64,000 nt of DNA from Limimaricola sp. G21655-S1. GTDB taxonomy: Bacteria; Pseudomonadota; Alphaproteobacteria; Rhodobacterales; Rhodobacteraceae. The notes beneath the pieces are model-generated. The model did not search any database. It saw only the letters and a list, made by a program, of their open reading frames with translations, and had not been told where the DNA came from. Where the stretch lies: positions 1 through 64,000 of the forward strand of contig NZ_JAPWGO010000002.1 in NCBI RefSeq assembly GCF_027213785.1, written 5' to 3'. Shown here piece after piece: positions 8,638 to 17,839 of this stretch. The first letter of the stretch is position 1, and each line of letters begins with the position of its first letter. The position numbers and the translations under genes are program-made.

Positions 8638-10725
8638 TCAGCCGTTCAGGCTGGCGAATGTGGAATTCTCGTCGGCGAGGCGGTCGAGCAGCGGCGCCAC
8701 CTGCCAGAAGTGATCGTCCTCGGCGGCGTATTGCCTGATCCGGTCGCGGATCGTGGCAGGGCCTTCCGTGTCGGCATAGTGCATCGGGCCACCGCGATGG
8801 CGCGGGAAGCCGTAGCCGTAGAGCAGCGTCACATCGACATCGAGCGGGCGCTGCGCGATGCCCTCCTCGACCACGCGGGCGCTCTCGTTGACCATGGCGG
8901 CCATGTAGCGCGCGACGATCTCCTCGTCGGTGAAGTCGCGGGGCGCGACGCCCTGCTTCTCGCGCTCGGCGGCGATGATCTCCTCGACCTCCGGGTCAGG
9001 GCGACCGCGCGGGCTCTCCTCGTCGTAGATATAGTAGCCGCGACCGGTCTTCTGGCCCAGACGCCCCATCTCGTAGAGCGTGTCGGCCCAGCCCGGGTAG
9101 CGGTCGCGCTCGTGGCGCTGGTCGGCTTTCCGCTGCCGCGTCATGTAGCCGATGTCGAGCCCCGCGAGATCGCCGACCTGATAGGGCCCCATCGGGAAGC
9201 CGAAATCGCGCAGCGCGCGGTCGATCTGGTAGGGGCTGGCACCGTCGAGGATCATGTGATCGGCGGCGGTGCGGTAGTGCGACAGGATGCGGTTGCCGAT
9301 GAAGCCGTCGCAGACGCCGGCACGAACCGAGACCTTGCCCAGCTTCTTGCCGAGCGCGAAGGCGGTGGCGGTGACCTCGGGCGCGGTCTCGCGGGCGACG
9401 ACGACCTCCAGAAGCTTCATCACATGGGCGGGCGAGAAGAAGTGCAGCCCGATCACGTCCTCCGGACGCTTGGTCGCCTGCGCGATCTCGTCGATGTCGA
9501 GATAGGAGGTGTTGGTGGCCAGCACCGCGCCGGGCTTCGCGACCCGGTCCAGCTCGGTGAAGACCGCCTTCTTGACGTCCATGCTCTCGAACACGGCCTC
9601 GATGATCACGTCGGCCTGCCCCAGCGCGTCGTAGCCGGTGACGCAGGAGAGCGCGCCCGAAAGGATCGCGTCGCGCTTGTCTTCCTTGAGCTTGCCGCGC
9701 TTCACGGCGGCGGAAAGGTTCTTCTCGATGGTGGCACGGGCGCAGGCTGCGGCCTCGTCGTCGCGCTCGACCAGCGTGACGGTCAGGCCGCGCAATAGCG
9801 CCGCGGTGGCGATGCCGGCCCCCATGGTGCCGCCGCCGATCACGCCGATGGCAGAGACATCGCGGGGGGTGACGCCTTCGATTTCGGGCAGCTTGGCGAC
9901 CTTGCGCTCGATGAAGAAGGCGTGGATCAGCCCCGCGCGCTGCGGCGTCTCCATCATCTTCATGAACTGACGGCGTTCCTCGGCGAGGCCCTCGTCGAAG
10001 CCCAGCTTGGTCGCCGCCTCGATCGCGTCGAGCGCGGCCAGCGGGGCGACCTCGCCACGCAGCTTCTTTTGCAGCGCTGCGCGGCGGGCCTCGAACATCG
10101 CGGCGTCATGCGCGGGCGCGGCCATGTCGCGGACCGGGCGCGGGCCTGCGCCCTGCTGCAGCAGTTCCTCGGCATAGGCGAGACCGGCCTCGAGCGCCTC
10201 GCCCTCGCCGAGACGATCCACCAGCCCCAGCTCGACGGCCTTCCGGGCCGAAACCGGGGTGCCGGTGGTGGCCATCTCGATCGCGGCCTCGGCGCCGACG
10301 AGGCGCGGCGCGCGCTGGGTGCCGCCGGCGCCGGGGATCACGCCGAGCTTCGTCTCCGGCAGGCCCAGCTGCGCGCCCGGGACGGCGACGCGGTAATGCG
10401 CGCCGAGCGCGATCTCCAGACCGCCACCCAAGGCCGCGCCGTGGATCGCGGCGACGACCGGCTTGGTGCAGGCCTCGATCCGGTTCACCACCTCGGGCAG
10501 CGACGGCTCCTGCGGCGGCTTGCCGAATTCGGAGATGTCGGCGCCACCGATGAAAAGCCGCCCGGCCCCGTGGATCACCGCGATTTCGGCGGCATCGGCC
10601 TCGAACCGCTCGATCGCCTGCACCAGCCCGGCCCGCACGTCGCGGCCCAAGGCGTTCACCGGCGCATGATCCACCGTGATGACCGCGACCCGGCCCCGGC
10701 TCTCGAAATGCACTGTACCTGCCAT
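8638..10725 (-). CDS. FadB-type enoyl-CoA hydratase/3-hydroxyacyl-CoA dehydrogenase (PimF-like)
   Basis: A 695-residue bifunctional beta-oxidation enzyme. Residues 1-190 form the crotonase domain, with both catalytic Glu residues retained (Glu104 in GGLEIALGAHY and Glu124 in LGLPETKLG). The NAD-binding Rossmann motif VIGGGTMGAGIA lies near residue 295, followed by the hydroxyacyl-dehydrogenase domains with HFFSPAHVMKLLEV. It hydrates enoyl-CoA and oxidises the 3-hydroxyacyl-CoA. The ATG used has GGAGG six bases upstream. It is the first gene of the operon after a 92-base intergenic region that carries a perfect palindrome, so that region probably holds the operon's internal promoter. Confidence 0.94.
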   Translation of the reverse strand: MAGTVHFESRGRVAVITVDHAPVNALGRDVRAGLVQAIERFEADAAEIAVIHGAGRLFIGGADISEFGKPPQEPSLPEVVNRIEACTKPVVAAIHGAALGGGLEIALGAHYRVAVPGAQLGLPETKLGVIPGAGGTQRAPRLVGAEAAIEMATTGTPVSARKAVELGLVDRLGEGEALEAGLAYAEELLQQGAGPRPVRDMAAPAHDAAMFEARRAALQKKLRGEVAPLAALDAIEAATKLGFDEGLAEERRQFMKMMETPQRAGLIHAFFIERKVAKLPEIEGVTPRDVSAIGVIGGGTMGAGIATAALLRGLTVTLVERDDEAAACARATIEKNLSAAVKRGKLKEDKRDAILSGALSCVTGYDALGQADVIIEAVFESMDVKKAVFTELDRVAKPGAVLATNTSYLDIDEIAQATKRPEDVIGLHFFSPAHVMKLLEVVVARETAPEVTATAFALGKKLGKVSVRAGVCDGFIGNRILSHYRTAADHMILDGASPYQIDRALRDFGFPMGPYQVGDLAGLDIGYMTRQRKADQRHERDRYPGWADTLYEMGRLGQKTGRGYYIYDEESPRGRPDPEVEEIIAAEREKQGVAPRDFTDEEIVARYMAAMVNESARVVEEGIAQRPLDVDVTLLYGYGFPRHRGGPMHYADTEGPATIRDRIRQYAAEDDHFWQVAPLLDRLADENSTFASLNG

Positions 10726-10790
10726 CTGGTCCTCCCTCTCCGGCCTCAACCTATCGGCCGCGCCAATCTATTTCAACATGCAAATCTTAA

Positions 10791-10805
10791 TTCCGCAATG
10801 CGGAA
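10791..10805. promoter_or_regulatory. Perfect 15-bp palindrome, probable IclR operator
   Basis: TTCCGCAATGCGGAA consists of two perfect 7-base arms around one central base. It lies 66-80 bases upstream of the FadB-like start and just beyond the iclR stop codon. IclR-family proteins bind pseudopalindromes of this size, and an iclR gene is immediately upstream, so it is the best candidate for controlling the ten-gene CoA operon. The symmetry is seen directly; the binding protein is inferred. Confidence 0.6.
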
Positions 10806-10817
10806 CTGATACGGCAT

Positions 10818-11630
10818 TCAGATCTCGTGCCGGGTCAGGAACGGCCCCTGCCCCATGATCCGCTCGAGCTCGCGCACCCCGGCCTGCAGCTTCGGCCCGA
10901 CCTCGCCCCTCATCCGATCCATGCTCAGATCCTTGGGCATGGCGCCGCAGGTGAAGACCACCGGCTCGCTCAGGTCGCGCGACTGGAACGGCACCGAGAC
11001 GGCGTGGATGTTGGAGGCGAAATAGACCGCCGGGTTCGCGATCACGAAGCCCTCGGTGACGAGCTGCGTATAGGCCTCGCGCCGGGCCTCGCGCGCCGTC
11101 TCCTCGTCGAGGCCGCGATGCCCCTCGGCATCGGCGACGGCCTCGACGAAGCCTTCCTCCGACAGGGCGGCCAGCATCGCGTGGCCCGAGCTCGATCCCT
11201 TGAAGGGCAGCCGGTGCCCGACCTCGAGCCAGATCGACGAGACGTTCTGCGGCCGCCAGGTCTTGGTGATCAGCACCCGGCCCCGATCGCGCACCGACAG
11301 GAGCGCCAGCGTGCCGGTCTCGTCGGCCACGCGCTGCATGATCGGCCCCGACAGCTCGACGAAGGAAATGGACGCGCTCGCCACGTTGCCCAGTGCCAGC
11401 AGCGCCGGTCCGGGACGGTAGCGGTCGTGGCGCCGCGCATGGGTGAGATAGCCCAGCGACTGCAGCGTGAAGGTCAGCCGCGAGACGGTCGATTTCGGCA
11501 GGCCGGTCCGCTCGGAGATCTCGGCATTGCCCAGCCCGTCATCCGAGGGACGAAAGGCGCGCAGCACCGACAAGCCCCGCGCCAGCGTGGTGGCGAAACG
11601 GCGGTCCTGGCTTTCGTCGGTGATCTTCAT
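10818..11630 (-). CDS. IclR-family transcriptional regulator
   Basis: A 270-residue regulator. Residues 10-75 hold the winged helix-turn-helix (ISERTGLPKSTVSRLTFTL), and residues 90-260 are the IclR effector domain with the GSSSGHAMLAAL and VSVPFQSRD segments that line the ligand pocket. Members usually sense small organic acids and control adjacent catabolic genes. It lies between the TRAP transporter genes and the CoA-degradation operon, all on the minus strand, so it probably responds to the imported acid or its CoA ester. A GAGG motif is five bases from the ATG. Whether it represses or activates cannot be read. Confidence 0.9.
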   Translation of the reverse strand: MKITDESQDRRFATTLARGLSVLRAFRPSDDGLGNAEISERTGLPKSTVSRLTFTLQSLGYLTHARRHDRYRPGPALLALGNVASASISFVELSGPIMQRVADETGTLALLSVRDRGRVLITKTWRPQNVSSIWLEVGHRLPFKGSSSGHAMLAALSEEGFVEAVADAEGHRGLDEETAREARREAYTQLVTEGFVIANPAVYFASNIHAVSVPFQSRDLSEPVVFTCGAMPKDLSMDRMRGEVGPKLQAGVRELERIMGQGPFLTRHEI

Positions 11631-11637
11631 AGGCGCC

Positions 11638-12975
11638 TCACATCGAATAGGGGATGACCAGCGACAGCGCCGGCACCGCCATGATCAGGATCAGCACCAG
11701 AACGTCCACCGACAAAAACCGCGCGATGCCAGCGAAGATGCGGTCGATCGGCACGTCGCGCCCGACCACGCCCGCGATGACGAAGACGTTGAGGCCCACG
11801 GGCGGCGTGATCAGGCCGATCTCCAGGAGCTTGATGACGACGACGCCGAACCAGATCAGGTCGAAGCCGTAGGTCTCGATCAGCGGGATCATCAGCGGCA
11901 GCGTCAGCACCATGATGCCGATCGGATCGAGGAACATGCCCAGCGCGAGGTAGATCAGCGCGATCGCCGCCATCAGCAGGATCGGCGACAGCTCGGCCGC
12001 GGTCACCGCCTCGACGATGTCGGGCGCGACGCCGGTGAGCGCGATGAAGGCCACGAAGATCTTGGCCCCCGCCGCGATCAGGAAGATCGAGGTGGTCTGG
12101 ATGCAGGTCTCGCGCAAGCTCTCCCAGATCGCGCGCAGCGTCAGCTTGCGCTGCACCAGCCCGATCAGCACCGCCGCCGAGACGCAGACCGCCGCCGCTT
12201 CGGTGGCGGTGAAGATGCCGCCATAGATGCCGCCGACGATGATCACGAACAGCAGCACGGCGGGCCAGGCCTCGAGCGCGGCGCGACCGCGATCGGCCAT
12301 TGAAATCGTGCCGGTATAGGCGGGCGCCGAGGCCGGGTCGCGCTTTACCCAGATGAAGATCACCAGCAGGAAGCCCAGCAGCGACACGATGCCCGGCAGG
12401 ATACCGGCGAGGAACAGTTGGCTGATCGAGGTCTCGGTGAAGATGCCGTAGATGATGAACAGCACCGATGGCGGAATGAGCGAGCCCAGCGTGCCGCCGG
12501 CGGCGACGCTCGCCGTGGCGAGGCGCTTGTCATAGCCCACCGAGAGCATCTCGGGGGTGCAGATGCGGCCCATGGTCGAGGCGCAGGCGATCGAGGATCC
12601 GGTAATCGCCGAAAAGCCGCCGCAGCCCACGACCGAGGCCATGGCGACGCCGCCGGGCACCCGTGCCAGCCAGACCCGGGCGGCATGGTATATCTTGGTG
12701 GTGATATCGGCGCGGTAGGCGATGTGGCCCAGCGCCACGAAGAGCGGGATCATCGACAGGTCGTAGCTGTGGATGAGATCGAAGCTGTTGGAAAAGACCA
12801 GCGAGGTGGTCGGCCGGATCGCCCGCTCCGGCGCGAAGGCACCGGTGCGGAAAGCGAAGATCACGAAGGTGCCGATGGTGGCGATCGCCGCGAGCGCGAA
12901 GGCGATCGGCACGCGCAGCGCCAAGAGGAACAGGACCGCGCCGAAGGCCACGAGACCGATGAGAGTGCCGTCCAT
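11638..12975 (-). CDS. dctM: TRAP transporter large permease DctM
   Basis: A 445-residue, strongly hydrophobic inner-membrane protein with about 12 predicted membrane segments, the usual size for DctM. Characteristic segments include GSSIACASTMGRICTPEM and GGTLGSLIPPSVLFIIYGIFTE. It forms the sodium-coupled translocation channel with DctQ and takes substrate from DctP. It is four bases downstream of dctQ and seven bases upstream of iclR. The linkage to a CoA-ester degradation operon suggests an organic acid as substrate. Confidence 0.93.
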   Translation of the reverse strand: MDGTLIGLVAFGAVLFLLALRVPIAFALAAIATIGTFVIFAFRTGAFAPERAIRPTTSLVFSNSFDLIHSYDLSMIPLFVALGHIAYRADITTKIYHAARVWLARVPGGVAMASVVGCGGFSAITGSSIACASTMGRICTPEMLSVGYDKRLATASVAAGGTLGSLIPPSVLFIIYGIFTETSISQLFLAGILPGIVSLLGFLLVIFIWVKRDPASAPAYTGTISMADRGRAALEAWPAVLLFVIIVGGIYGGIFTATEAAAVCVSAAVLIGLVQRKLTLRAIWESLRETCIQTTSIFLIAAGAKIFVAFIALTGVAPDIVEAVTAAELSPILLMAAIALIYLALGMFLDPIGIMVLTLPLMIPLIETYGFDLIWFGVVVIKLLEIGLITPPVGLNVFVIAGVVGRDVPIDRIFAGIARFLSVDVLVLILIMAVPALSLVIPYSM

Positions 12976-12979
12976 GGTC

Positions 12980-13501
12980 TCAGACCTCTTCGTGGGGAGA
13001 GTGCTTGGAAGGATCGACGAGCACCCGGCCGCCCGAGCGGATCGTGCGGATGTCGCCCATCATCTGGATCGCGAGGCGCAGCCAGCAGAACGAGACGCCG
13101 AACAGGAAGATCACGCGGCCCGGCCATTTCGGCAAGGACAGCTGGCCGAAGAAGTAGCTTCCCGATTTCAGCGTGTGCACCGCCTCGTTCCAGCCGGCCC
13201 AGATCAGCGGCGCCAGCGCCAGCAGGCCGACCAGCGAGCCCAGCACCACCAGCCAATCCTGCGTGCGCGGCGGCAGCCGCTCGGAGAGCACCTCGACCAC
13301 GATGTTGCCGCGCGCCGCCGCCGTGGCCGCGAGCGGCAGCACGATGGCGGCGACCATCAGTTCGCGCACCATGTTGATCGTGTCGGGGATGCCCGAGTTC
13401 AGCGTCGCGCGCAGCACCACGCTGGTGGTAATCAGCAGCCCAAGCCCGATCACCGCCGCGGCGGCGAGGTTGAGCAGGAAGCTTTCGATACGGCTCAGCA
13501 T
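12980..13501 (-). CDS. dctQ: TRAP transporter small permease DctQ
   Basis: A 173-residue membrane protein with four predicted transmembrane helices, the normal build of DctQ, starting MLSRIESFLLNLAAAAVIGLG. The ATG at 13501 is preferred over an upstream GTG because AGGGAG lies five bases before it. It couples DctP docking to DctM. The Trp-rich fourth segment (FLFGVSFCWLRLAIQMMG) is typical. A stable hairpin separates it from dctP, which probably lowers expression of the membrane subunits relative to the binding protein. Confidence 0.9.
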   Translation of the reverse strand: MLSRIESFLLNLAAAAVIGLGLLITTSVVLRATLNSGIPDTINMVRELMVAAIVLPLAATAAARGNIVVEVLSERLPPRTQDWLVVLGSLVGLLALAPLIWAGWNEAVHTLKSGSYFFGQLSLPKWPGRVIFLFGVSFCWLRLAIQMMGDIRTIRSGGRVLVDPSKHSPHEEV

Positions 13502-13515
13502 GCGCACTCCCTTGG

Positions 13516-13536
13516 CGCCGGGGCCGGGCCCCGGCG
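13516..13536. other. Stable GC hairpin between dctP and dctQ
   Basis: Two perfect complementary 10-base arms, CGCCGGGGCC and GGCCCCGGCG, flank a single base in the 113-base dctP-dctQ spacer. In RNA this closes as a nine-pair stem with a three-base loop. No T-run follows, so it looks like a processing or attenuation stem-loop rather than a full terminator. Confidence 0.6.
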
Positions 13537-13614
13537 GTCATCAGCGGATATGGTCAGGTGAAAGACGGGCGACGCGGGTGAGGCGCGCCGCCCGAAGCTC
13601 CCATGGGGCGTGGT

Positions 13615-14673
13615 TCAGCCACGCTCCCAGGGGTAACCCTTCTCGTCGACCTCGGCCTGATACTTGGCGATCAGACTGCGGTACTCCTCGAGCAGCGCCG
13701 CACCGTCGAGACCGGCGGCATCGGCCTGCGCGGCCCACTCCTCGAGATAGGTGTTGCCCTTTTCCACGAGCTTGGCGCGCTCGGCCTCGGGCAGTTCGAT
13801 GATCTCGACGCCCGCTTCCTTCATCTTCTCGATGGCGGCGTCGTTGTCGGCGTTCACGAGGCGGCCGAACTCGTCGGAGAGCCCCTTGCCCGCCTCCATC
13901 AGCGCCTGCTGCTGATCCTCGGGGAGCGCGTCATAGGCGTCCTTGTTCATGAAGATGCCCAGCGCACCGACCTGGCCCCAGTTGAGCATGGTGTAGCTGT
14001 CCATGACCTCTTGCTGGTTCAGCGCGCCGACCGCGTAGGAATAGCCCTGGCTGCAGTCGAGCAGGCCCGAATCGAGGCCCTGATAGGCGTCGTAGATCGA
14101 CATGTTGACGAGGTTGGCGCCGAAATCGGCGAAGGTCTTGCCATAGGCGCCGACGCCGCGGACCTTGAGCCCGTCGATGTCCTCGACCGTGCGGATCGCC
14201 GTGCCCTTGCAGCCGATATGCACGGCCGAGGTGGTGTAGGTGCCCAGATATACGAGGTTCTGATCGGCGAGGTTCGCCTGGATTGCCTCGGAGTTACGCA
14301 TCAGCTCGTCGGTGGCCTTCATGCCGACCCAAGGATCGGGGTTCTGCACCGGCAGGTCGGCGATGCCGTAGGCCAGCATTTCCTGCGGGAAGTAGACACC
14401 GATGATGGTGCCCGCATCGGCCACGCCATCGGCCACGGCCTGGGCCGCGGCATCGGCCTTGAACAGGGCGCCGCCCCACTGCACGTCGAAGTTCAACTCG
14501 CCATCGGTGCGGGTCTTCACGTCCTCCACGAACCAGTTCAGCGCCTCGGCGCGAGCACCGCGATTGGGACCGGCCTCGCCGAAGAAAAGCGTGGTTTCGG
14601 CATGGGCGACGGAGCCGAGCGTGGCACCGGCGAGAATCGTCGAAGCGAGGGCCGCCTTCAGAAATCGCGTCAT
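13615..14673 (-). CDS. dctP: TRAP transporter substrate-binding protein DctP
   Basis: A 352-residue periplasmic binding protein with a clear signal peptide (MTRFLKAALASTILAGATLGSVAHA, cleaved near residue 25). The conserved DctP regions are present: GVADAGTIIGVYFP, the central DGLKVRGVGAYG with the carboxylate-binding Arg of TRAP proteins, and the C-terminal amphipathic helices. It captures an organic acid in the periplasm and delivers it to DctQM. A GGGAGGAG ribosome site lies close upstream. A 35-base inverted repeat begins 19 bases before the ATG, which suggests tight control. The ligand is unknown; context favours a dicarboxylate or cyclic carboxylate. Confidence 0.92.
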   Translation of the reverse strand: MTRFLKAALASTILAGATLGSVAHAETTLFFGEAGPNRGARAEALNWFVEDVKTRTDGELNFDVQWGGALFKADAAAQAVADGVADAGTIIGVYFPQEMLAYGIADLPVQNPDPWVGMKATDELMRNSEAIQANLADQNLVYLGTYTTSAVHIGCKGTAIRTVEDIDGLKVRGVGAYGKTFADFGANLVNMSIYDAYQGLDSGLLDCSQGYSYAVGALNQQEVMDSYTMLNWGQVGALGIFMNKDAYDALPEDQQQALMEAGKGLSDEFGRLVNADNDAAIEKMKEAGVEIIELPEAERAKLVEKGNTYLEEWAAQADAAGLDGAALLEEYRSLIAKYQAEVDEKGYPWERG

Positions 14674-14691
14674 TTCAGTCTCCTCCCTGAA

Positions 14692-14726
14692 TTTCGCATA
14701 GTAGAATTGTATTCTGCTAAACGAAA
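14692..14726. promoter_or_regulatory. 35-bp inverted repeat upstream of dctP, probable operator
   Basis: An interrupted dyad centred on position 14709. The outer arms are TTTCG and CGAAA (perfect) and the inner arms are TAGTAGAAT and ATTCTGCTA (eight of nine), with TGT in the middle. It sits in the dctP leader/promoter. The inner AGAAT-TGT-ATTCT core resembles IclR-class sites, and iclR lies downstream in the same operon. The symmetry is observed; the regulator is inferred. Confidence 0.6.
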
Positions 14727-14786
14727 CCTACGAGAGCAGTACCGTTCTGGCAACCCGTTGCATACGCCGCAGCGCGGCAACGCGCC

Positions 14787-15245
14787 TCAATCGAGAAGCG
14801 GCACCAGCTCGGCGATGGGCCCATCCGGCCCCGGCTCCAGAATGGCCAGCGTGATCGGCAGCTTGAATCGCCTTGGTCCGGCGGCACCGGGGTTGAGGTA
14901 GAGTACGCCGCCCCGTCTCTCGATCAGCGGCTTGTGCGAATGGCCGCTGATCACCACGTCGAAGCCCCGCGCGGCGGGATCGAAATCGAGCGTCTTGCGG
15001 TCATGCCGCATGTGGAGCCGCAGCCCGTCCAGCTCGATATCGCGGGTTTCGGGAAATCGCCGGCACCACGGCGCGGTATCGATATTGCCCCGGATCGCCG
15101 TAACCGGCGCGATCTCCTCCAGCGCCGTCACGATGTCCTCGCGGCCGATATCCCCGCCATGCAGGATGTGGTCCACCCCGGCCAGCGCCCCGAGAGCCTC
15201 GGGCCGCAGGAGCCCGTGCGTGTCCGAGATGACGCCGATCCGCAT
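14787..15245 (-). CDS. YfcE/MJ0936-family metallophosphoesterase
   Basis: A 152-residue calcineurin-like phosphodiesterase with all metal-binding motifs: SDTHG at residues 7-11, HGGDIG, RGNID, SGHSHKP and a terminal NPGA. The length is normal for the YfcE type. Such enzymes hydrolyse phosphodiesters with two bound metals; the natural substrate is usually unknown. The start codon overlaps the upstream flavoprotein stop by one base (TGATG), so the two are translated together, although no functional link is evident. Confidence 0.9.
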   Translation of the reverse strand: MRIGVISDTHGLLRPEALGALAGVDHILHGGDIGREDIVTALEEIAPVTAIRGNIDTAPWCRRFPETRDIELDGLRLHMRHDRKTLDFDPAARGFDVVISGHSHKPLIERRGGVLYLNPGAAGPRRFKLPITLAILEPGPDGPIAELVPLLD

Positions 15246-16279
15246 CAGGCCGTGGCGCGGCGCAGTTCGGGCGCGACGCGGGTGCCGAAGAGCTCGATCG
15301 CCTTCATCAGCTGCGCGTGGTCATAGACCCCGATCGCCATCTGGATCAGCAGCCTGTCGAATCCGAAGATCTCATGCGTGGCGAGGATCTTGTCGACCAT
15401 CTCGGCGGGGCTGCCGACGAACTGCGCGCCCCCCGGGCCGCGTGCCGCGTCGAACTGGGCGCGGCTCGTGGGACCCCAGCCCCGCTCCCGGCCGATCCGA
15501 TTCATCACCTCGGCCTGCGCCGGATAGATGATGTCGGCGGCCTGCTGGCTGGTCTCGGCCACGAAGCCATGCACGTTGAGGGAGGTCTTCAACGCGCTGG
15601 GCTCCTGCCCCGCCTGCGCGGCGCTCTTGCGGTAGAGGTCGAACAGGGGCGCGAACCGCGCCGGCTCGCCACCGATGATCGCAAGCGCCATCGGCAGGCC
15701 CAGCGCACCGGCGCGGGCCACCGATTGCGGCGAGCCGCCCACGGCGCGCCAGATCGGCAGCTGTTCCTGCACGGGCCGCGGATAGACGCCGCGCCCGGGA
15801 ATCGCGTGGGTATGGGTGCTGCCGGGCCAGCGGATCACCTCTCCCTCGTTCAACGCCATCAGGAGCTGCAGCTTCTCCTCGAACAGGTCCTCGTAATCCT
15901 CGAGGTCGTGGCCGAAGAGCGGAAAGCTCTCGATGAAGGAGCCGCGCCCGGCGATGATCTCGGCCCGGCCGCCACTGAGATTGTCGAGCGTCGCGAATTG
16001 CTGGAACACCCGGATCGGATCGTCCGAGGACAGCACGGTGACGGCGCTGCTCAGCCTGATCCGCCGGGTGCGCCCGGCCGCCGCCGCCAGCACCACCGCC
16101 GGGGCCGACACCGCGTAATCCGGGCGGTGATGCTCGCCCAGTCCGAACACGTCGAGCCCGACCTCGTCGGCAAGCGCGATCTCCTCGACCAGCTGCGACA
16201 GCCTGAGCGCCGGGTCGACCCGGGCACCGGTGACCGGGTCCGTGCCGACGTCGCCGAAGGTGTAGAGGCCAAGCTCCAT
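15245..16279 (-). CDS. LLM-class flavin-dependent oxidoreductase
   Basis: A 344-residue luciferase-like monooxygenase fold (TIM barrel, reduced FMN or F420). Typical elements are [12 protein letters not shown] at the start, [21 protein letters not shown], and [19 protein letters not shown], which contacts the flavin phosphate. The start at the ATG before ELGLYTF is favoured by GGGAG nearby; extending upstream adds 24 unrelated residues. Substrates of this group are very diverse. It is divergent from the cardiolipin synthase gene and coupled to the small phosphodiesterase. Confidence 0.85.
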   Translation of the reverse strand: MELGLYTFGDVGTDPVTGARVDPALRLSQLVEEIALADEVGLDVFGLGEHHRPDYAVSAPAVVLAAAAGRTRRIRLSSAVTVLSSDDPIRVFQQFATLDNLSGGRAEIIAGRGSFIESFPLFGHDLEDYEDLFEEKLQLLMALNEGEVIRWPGSTHTHAIPGRGVYPRPVQEQLPIWRAVGGSPQSVARAGALGLPMALAIIGGEPARFAPLFDLYRKSAAQAGQEPSALKTSLNVHGFVAETSQQAADIIYPAQAEVMNRIGRERGWGPTSRAQFDAARGPGGAQFVGSPAEMVDKILATHEIFGFDRLLIQMAIGVYDHAQLMKAIELFGTRVAPELRRATA

Positions 16280-16419
16280 GGTGTTCTCCCGCTCCTGACG
16301 AGACTGAGCTAGCGGCCCGGCCCGCCCGGTCCAACTGTCGCTTTCGCGCATGATCTGTGCATCGATGTCCGACGGCGCGGAACCCCGTTGCGCAAGGGCG
16401 GCGTTTCCCCCACATCTTG

Positions 16420-17832
16420 ATGGAGCATAAGGATTCCGGGCGCTTGTTCACCTACGACACGTTCCTCTTCACATTGCTCGGGATCGGCCTCGCGCTGCTC
16501 GCCACGGTGATGCTGCTGCAGCAGCGCCGCACCCCGCAATCGGCGGCGGCTTGGATTCTCGCGATCATCCTGCTGCCCTGGGCCGCGATCCCGCTGTTCT
16601 TCGCGCTGGGGTTTCGCAAGACCCGGACCCGCCACCCCTTCATCCGGTTCTCCTCCTCCGCCGGCCGCGACCGGCCAGACCCCGCCGGCGGCCCCTCGGA
16701 GGCGTTCCGCGCCTATGGCGTGCCGCCCGCCAGCGCCGGCAACAAGATCGAGCTGCATCGCGACGCGGCCCATGCGCGCGAGGCGATGCGGGATCTCGTG
16801 GCGAGCGCCCGGCACGAGCTCGACATCACCTTCTACCTGATCCACGACGACGAGATCGGCCGCGATTTCGTCGACCGGCTCACCGCCAAGGTCGAGGATG
16901 GCGTGCAGGTGCGGCTGATCATCGACCGGCTGGGCGGCTTCTGGTGCCCGCGCGCGGCGCTGGCGCGCTTCGAGGCGGCGGGGGGCGAACTGCGCTGGCA
17001 CCAGCCCTTCCTGAACTGGCCGCTGAAGGGCCACATGAACCTGCGCAACCACCGCAAGATGATCATCGCCGACCGTGCCCGCGCCTGGACCGGCGGTCGC
17101 AATGTCGGCTGCGAATACATGGGGACACCGCTGCAGACCGGTCGCGGACCGCGCGACCCCGAGCTGTGGCGCGACCTGTCCTTCACGCTTCAGGGGCCCT
17201 CGGTCGAGGTGCTGTGGGACCTGTTTCGCGCCGATTGGGGAGTCGTCGAAGACAACCCTGACGCGCTGCCGGAACTGCATGTCGAGGAACGGCCCGGCGA
17301 TGCGGTGGTGCAGGTCGTCCCGTCGGGGCCCGATACCCATCTCGACCCGCTGCACGACGTTCTGGTGCAGATGATCCACGCCGCCACCCGCCGGATCTGG
17401 ATCGCCACGCCCTACTACCTGCCGACCGAGCCGCTCAACGCGGCGCTGTGCACCGCGGCGCGACGTGGCGTAGACGTGCGCGTCATGGTCCCTGCCCGCT
17501 CGAACCAGCGGATCGCCGATTTCGCGCGCGGCGCCTATCTGCGGAGCCTCGACGAGGCCGGCGGCCGGGTGCTGCAGCTGCCACGGCAGATGACCCATGC
17601 CAAGGCGGGCGTGATCGACGACGCAGCCTGGGCCGGTTCGGCCAATTTCGACGTGCGCTCGATGTTGCTCAATTTCGAAGTGGCGGTCTTCGTCTATGAT
17701 GGGGGATCGGTCGCGCTCCTGGCCGACTGGTTCGCGGCCGAGACGGCGCTGTGCCGCGAGGGCGTGCGCCGCCCCGGCCTCGGGCGCAGGCTGGCCGAGG
17801 GGGTGTTCCGCCTCGGCGCGCCGATGCTGTGA
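16420..17832 (+). CDS. cls: Cardiolipin synthase (phospholipase D family)
   Basis: About 470 residues with two N-terminal membrane helices (residues 13-33 and 43-64) and two PLD catalytic motifs, [19 protein letters not shown] in the first half and [20 protein letters not shown] in the second. It joins phosphatidyl groups to make cardiolipin at the inner membrane. The start is uncertain: the ATG here lacks a good ribosome site, and a GTG at 16357 would add 21 residues. The next gene follows after seven bases. Family assignment is firm; ClsA versus ClsB-type donor use cannot be resolved. Confidence 0.85.
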   Translation: MEHKDSGRLFTYDTFLFTLLGIGLALLATVMLLQQRRTPQSAAAWILAIILLPWAAIPLFFALGFRKTRTRHPFIRFSSSAGRDRPDPAGGPSEAFRAYGVPPASAGNKIELHRDAAHAREAMRDLVASARHELDITFYLIHDDEIGRDFVDRLTAKVEDGVQVRLIIDRLGGFWCPRAALARFEAAGGELRWHQPFLNWPLKGHMNLRNHRKMIIADRARAWTGGRNVGCEYMGTPLQTGRGPRDPELWRDLSFTLQGPSVEVLWDLFRADWGVVEDNPDALPELHVEERPGDAVVQVVPSGPDTHLDPLHDVLVQMIHAATRRIWIATPYYLPTEPLNAALCTAARRGVDVRVMVPARSNQRIADFARGAYLRSLDEAGGRVLQLPRQMTHAKAGVIDDAAWAGSANFDVRSMLLNFEVAVFVYDGGSVALLADWFAAETALCREGVRRPGLGRRLAEGVFRLGAPML

Positions 17833-17839
17833 GGATGCC

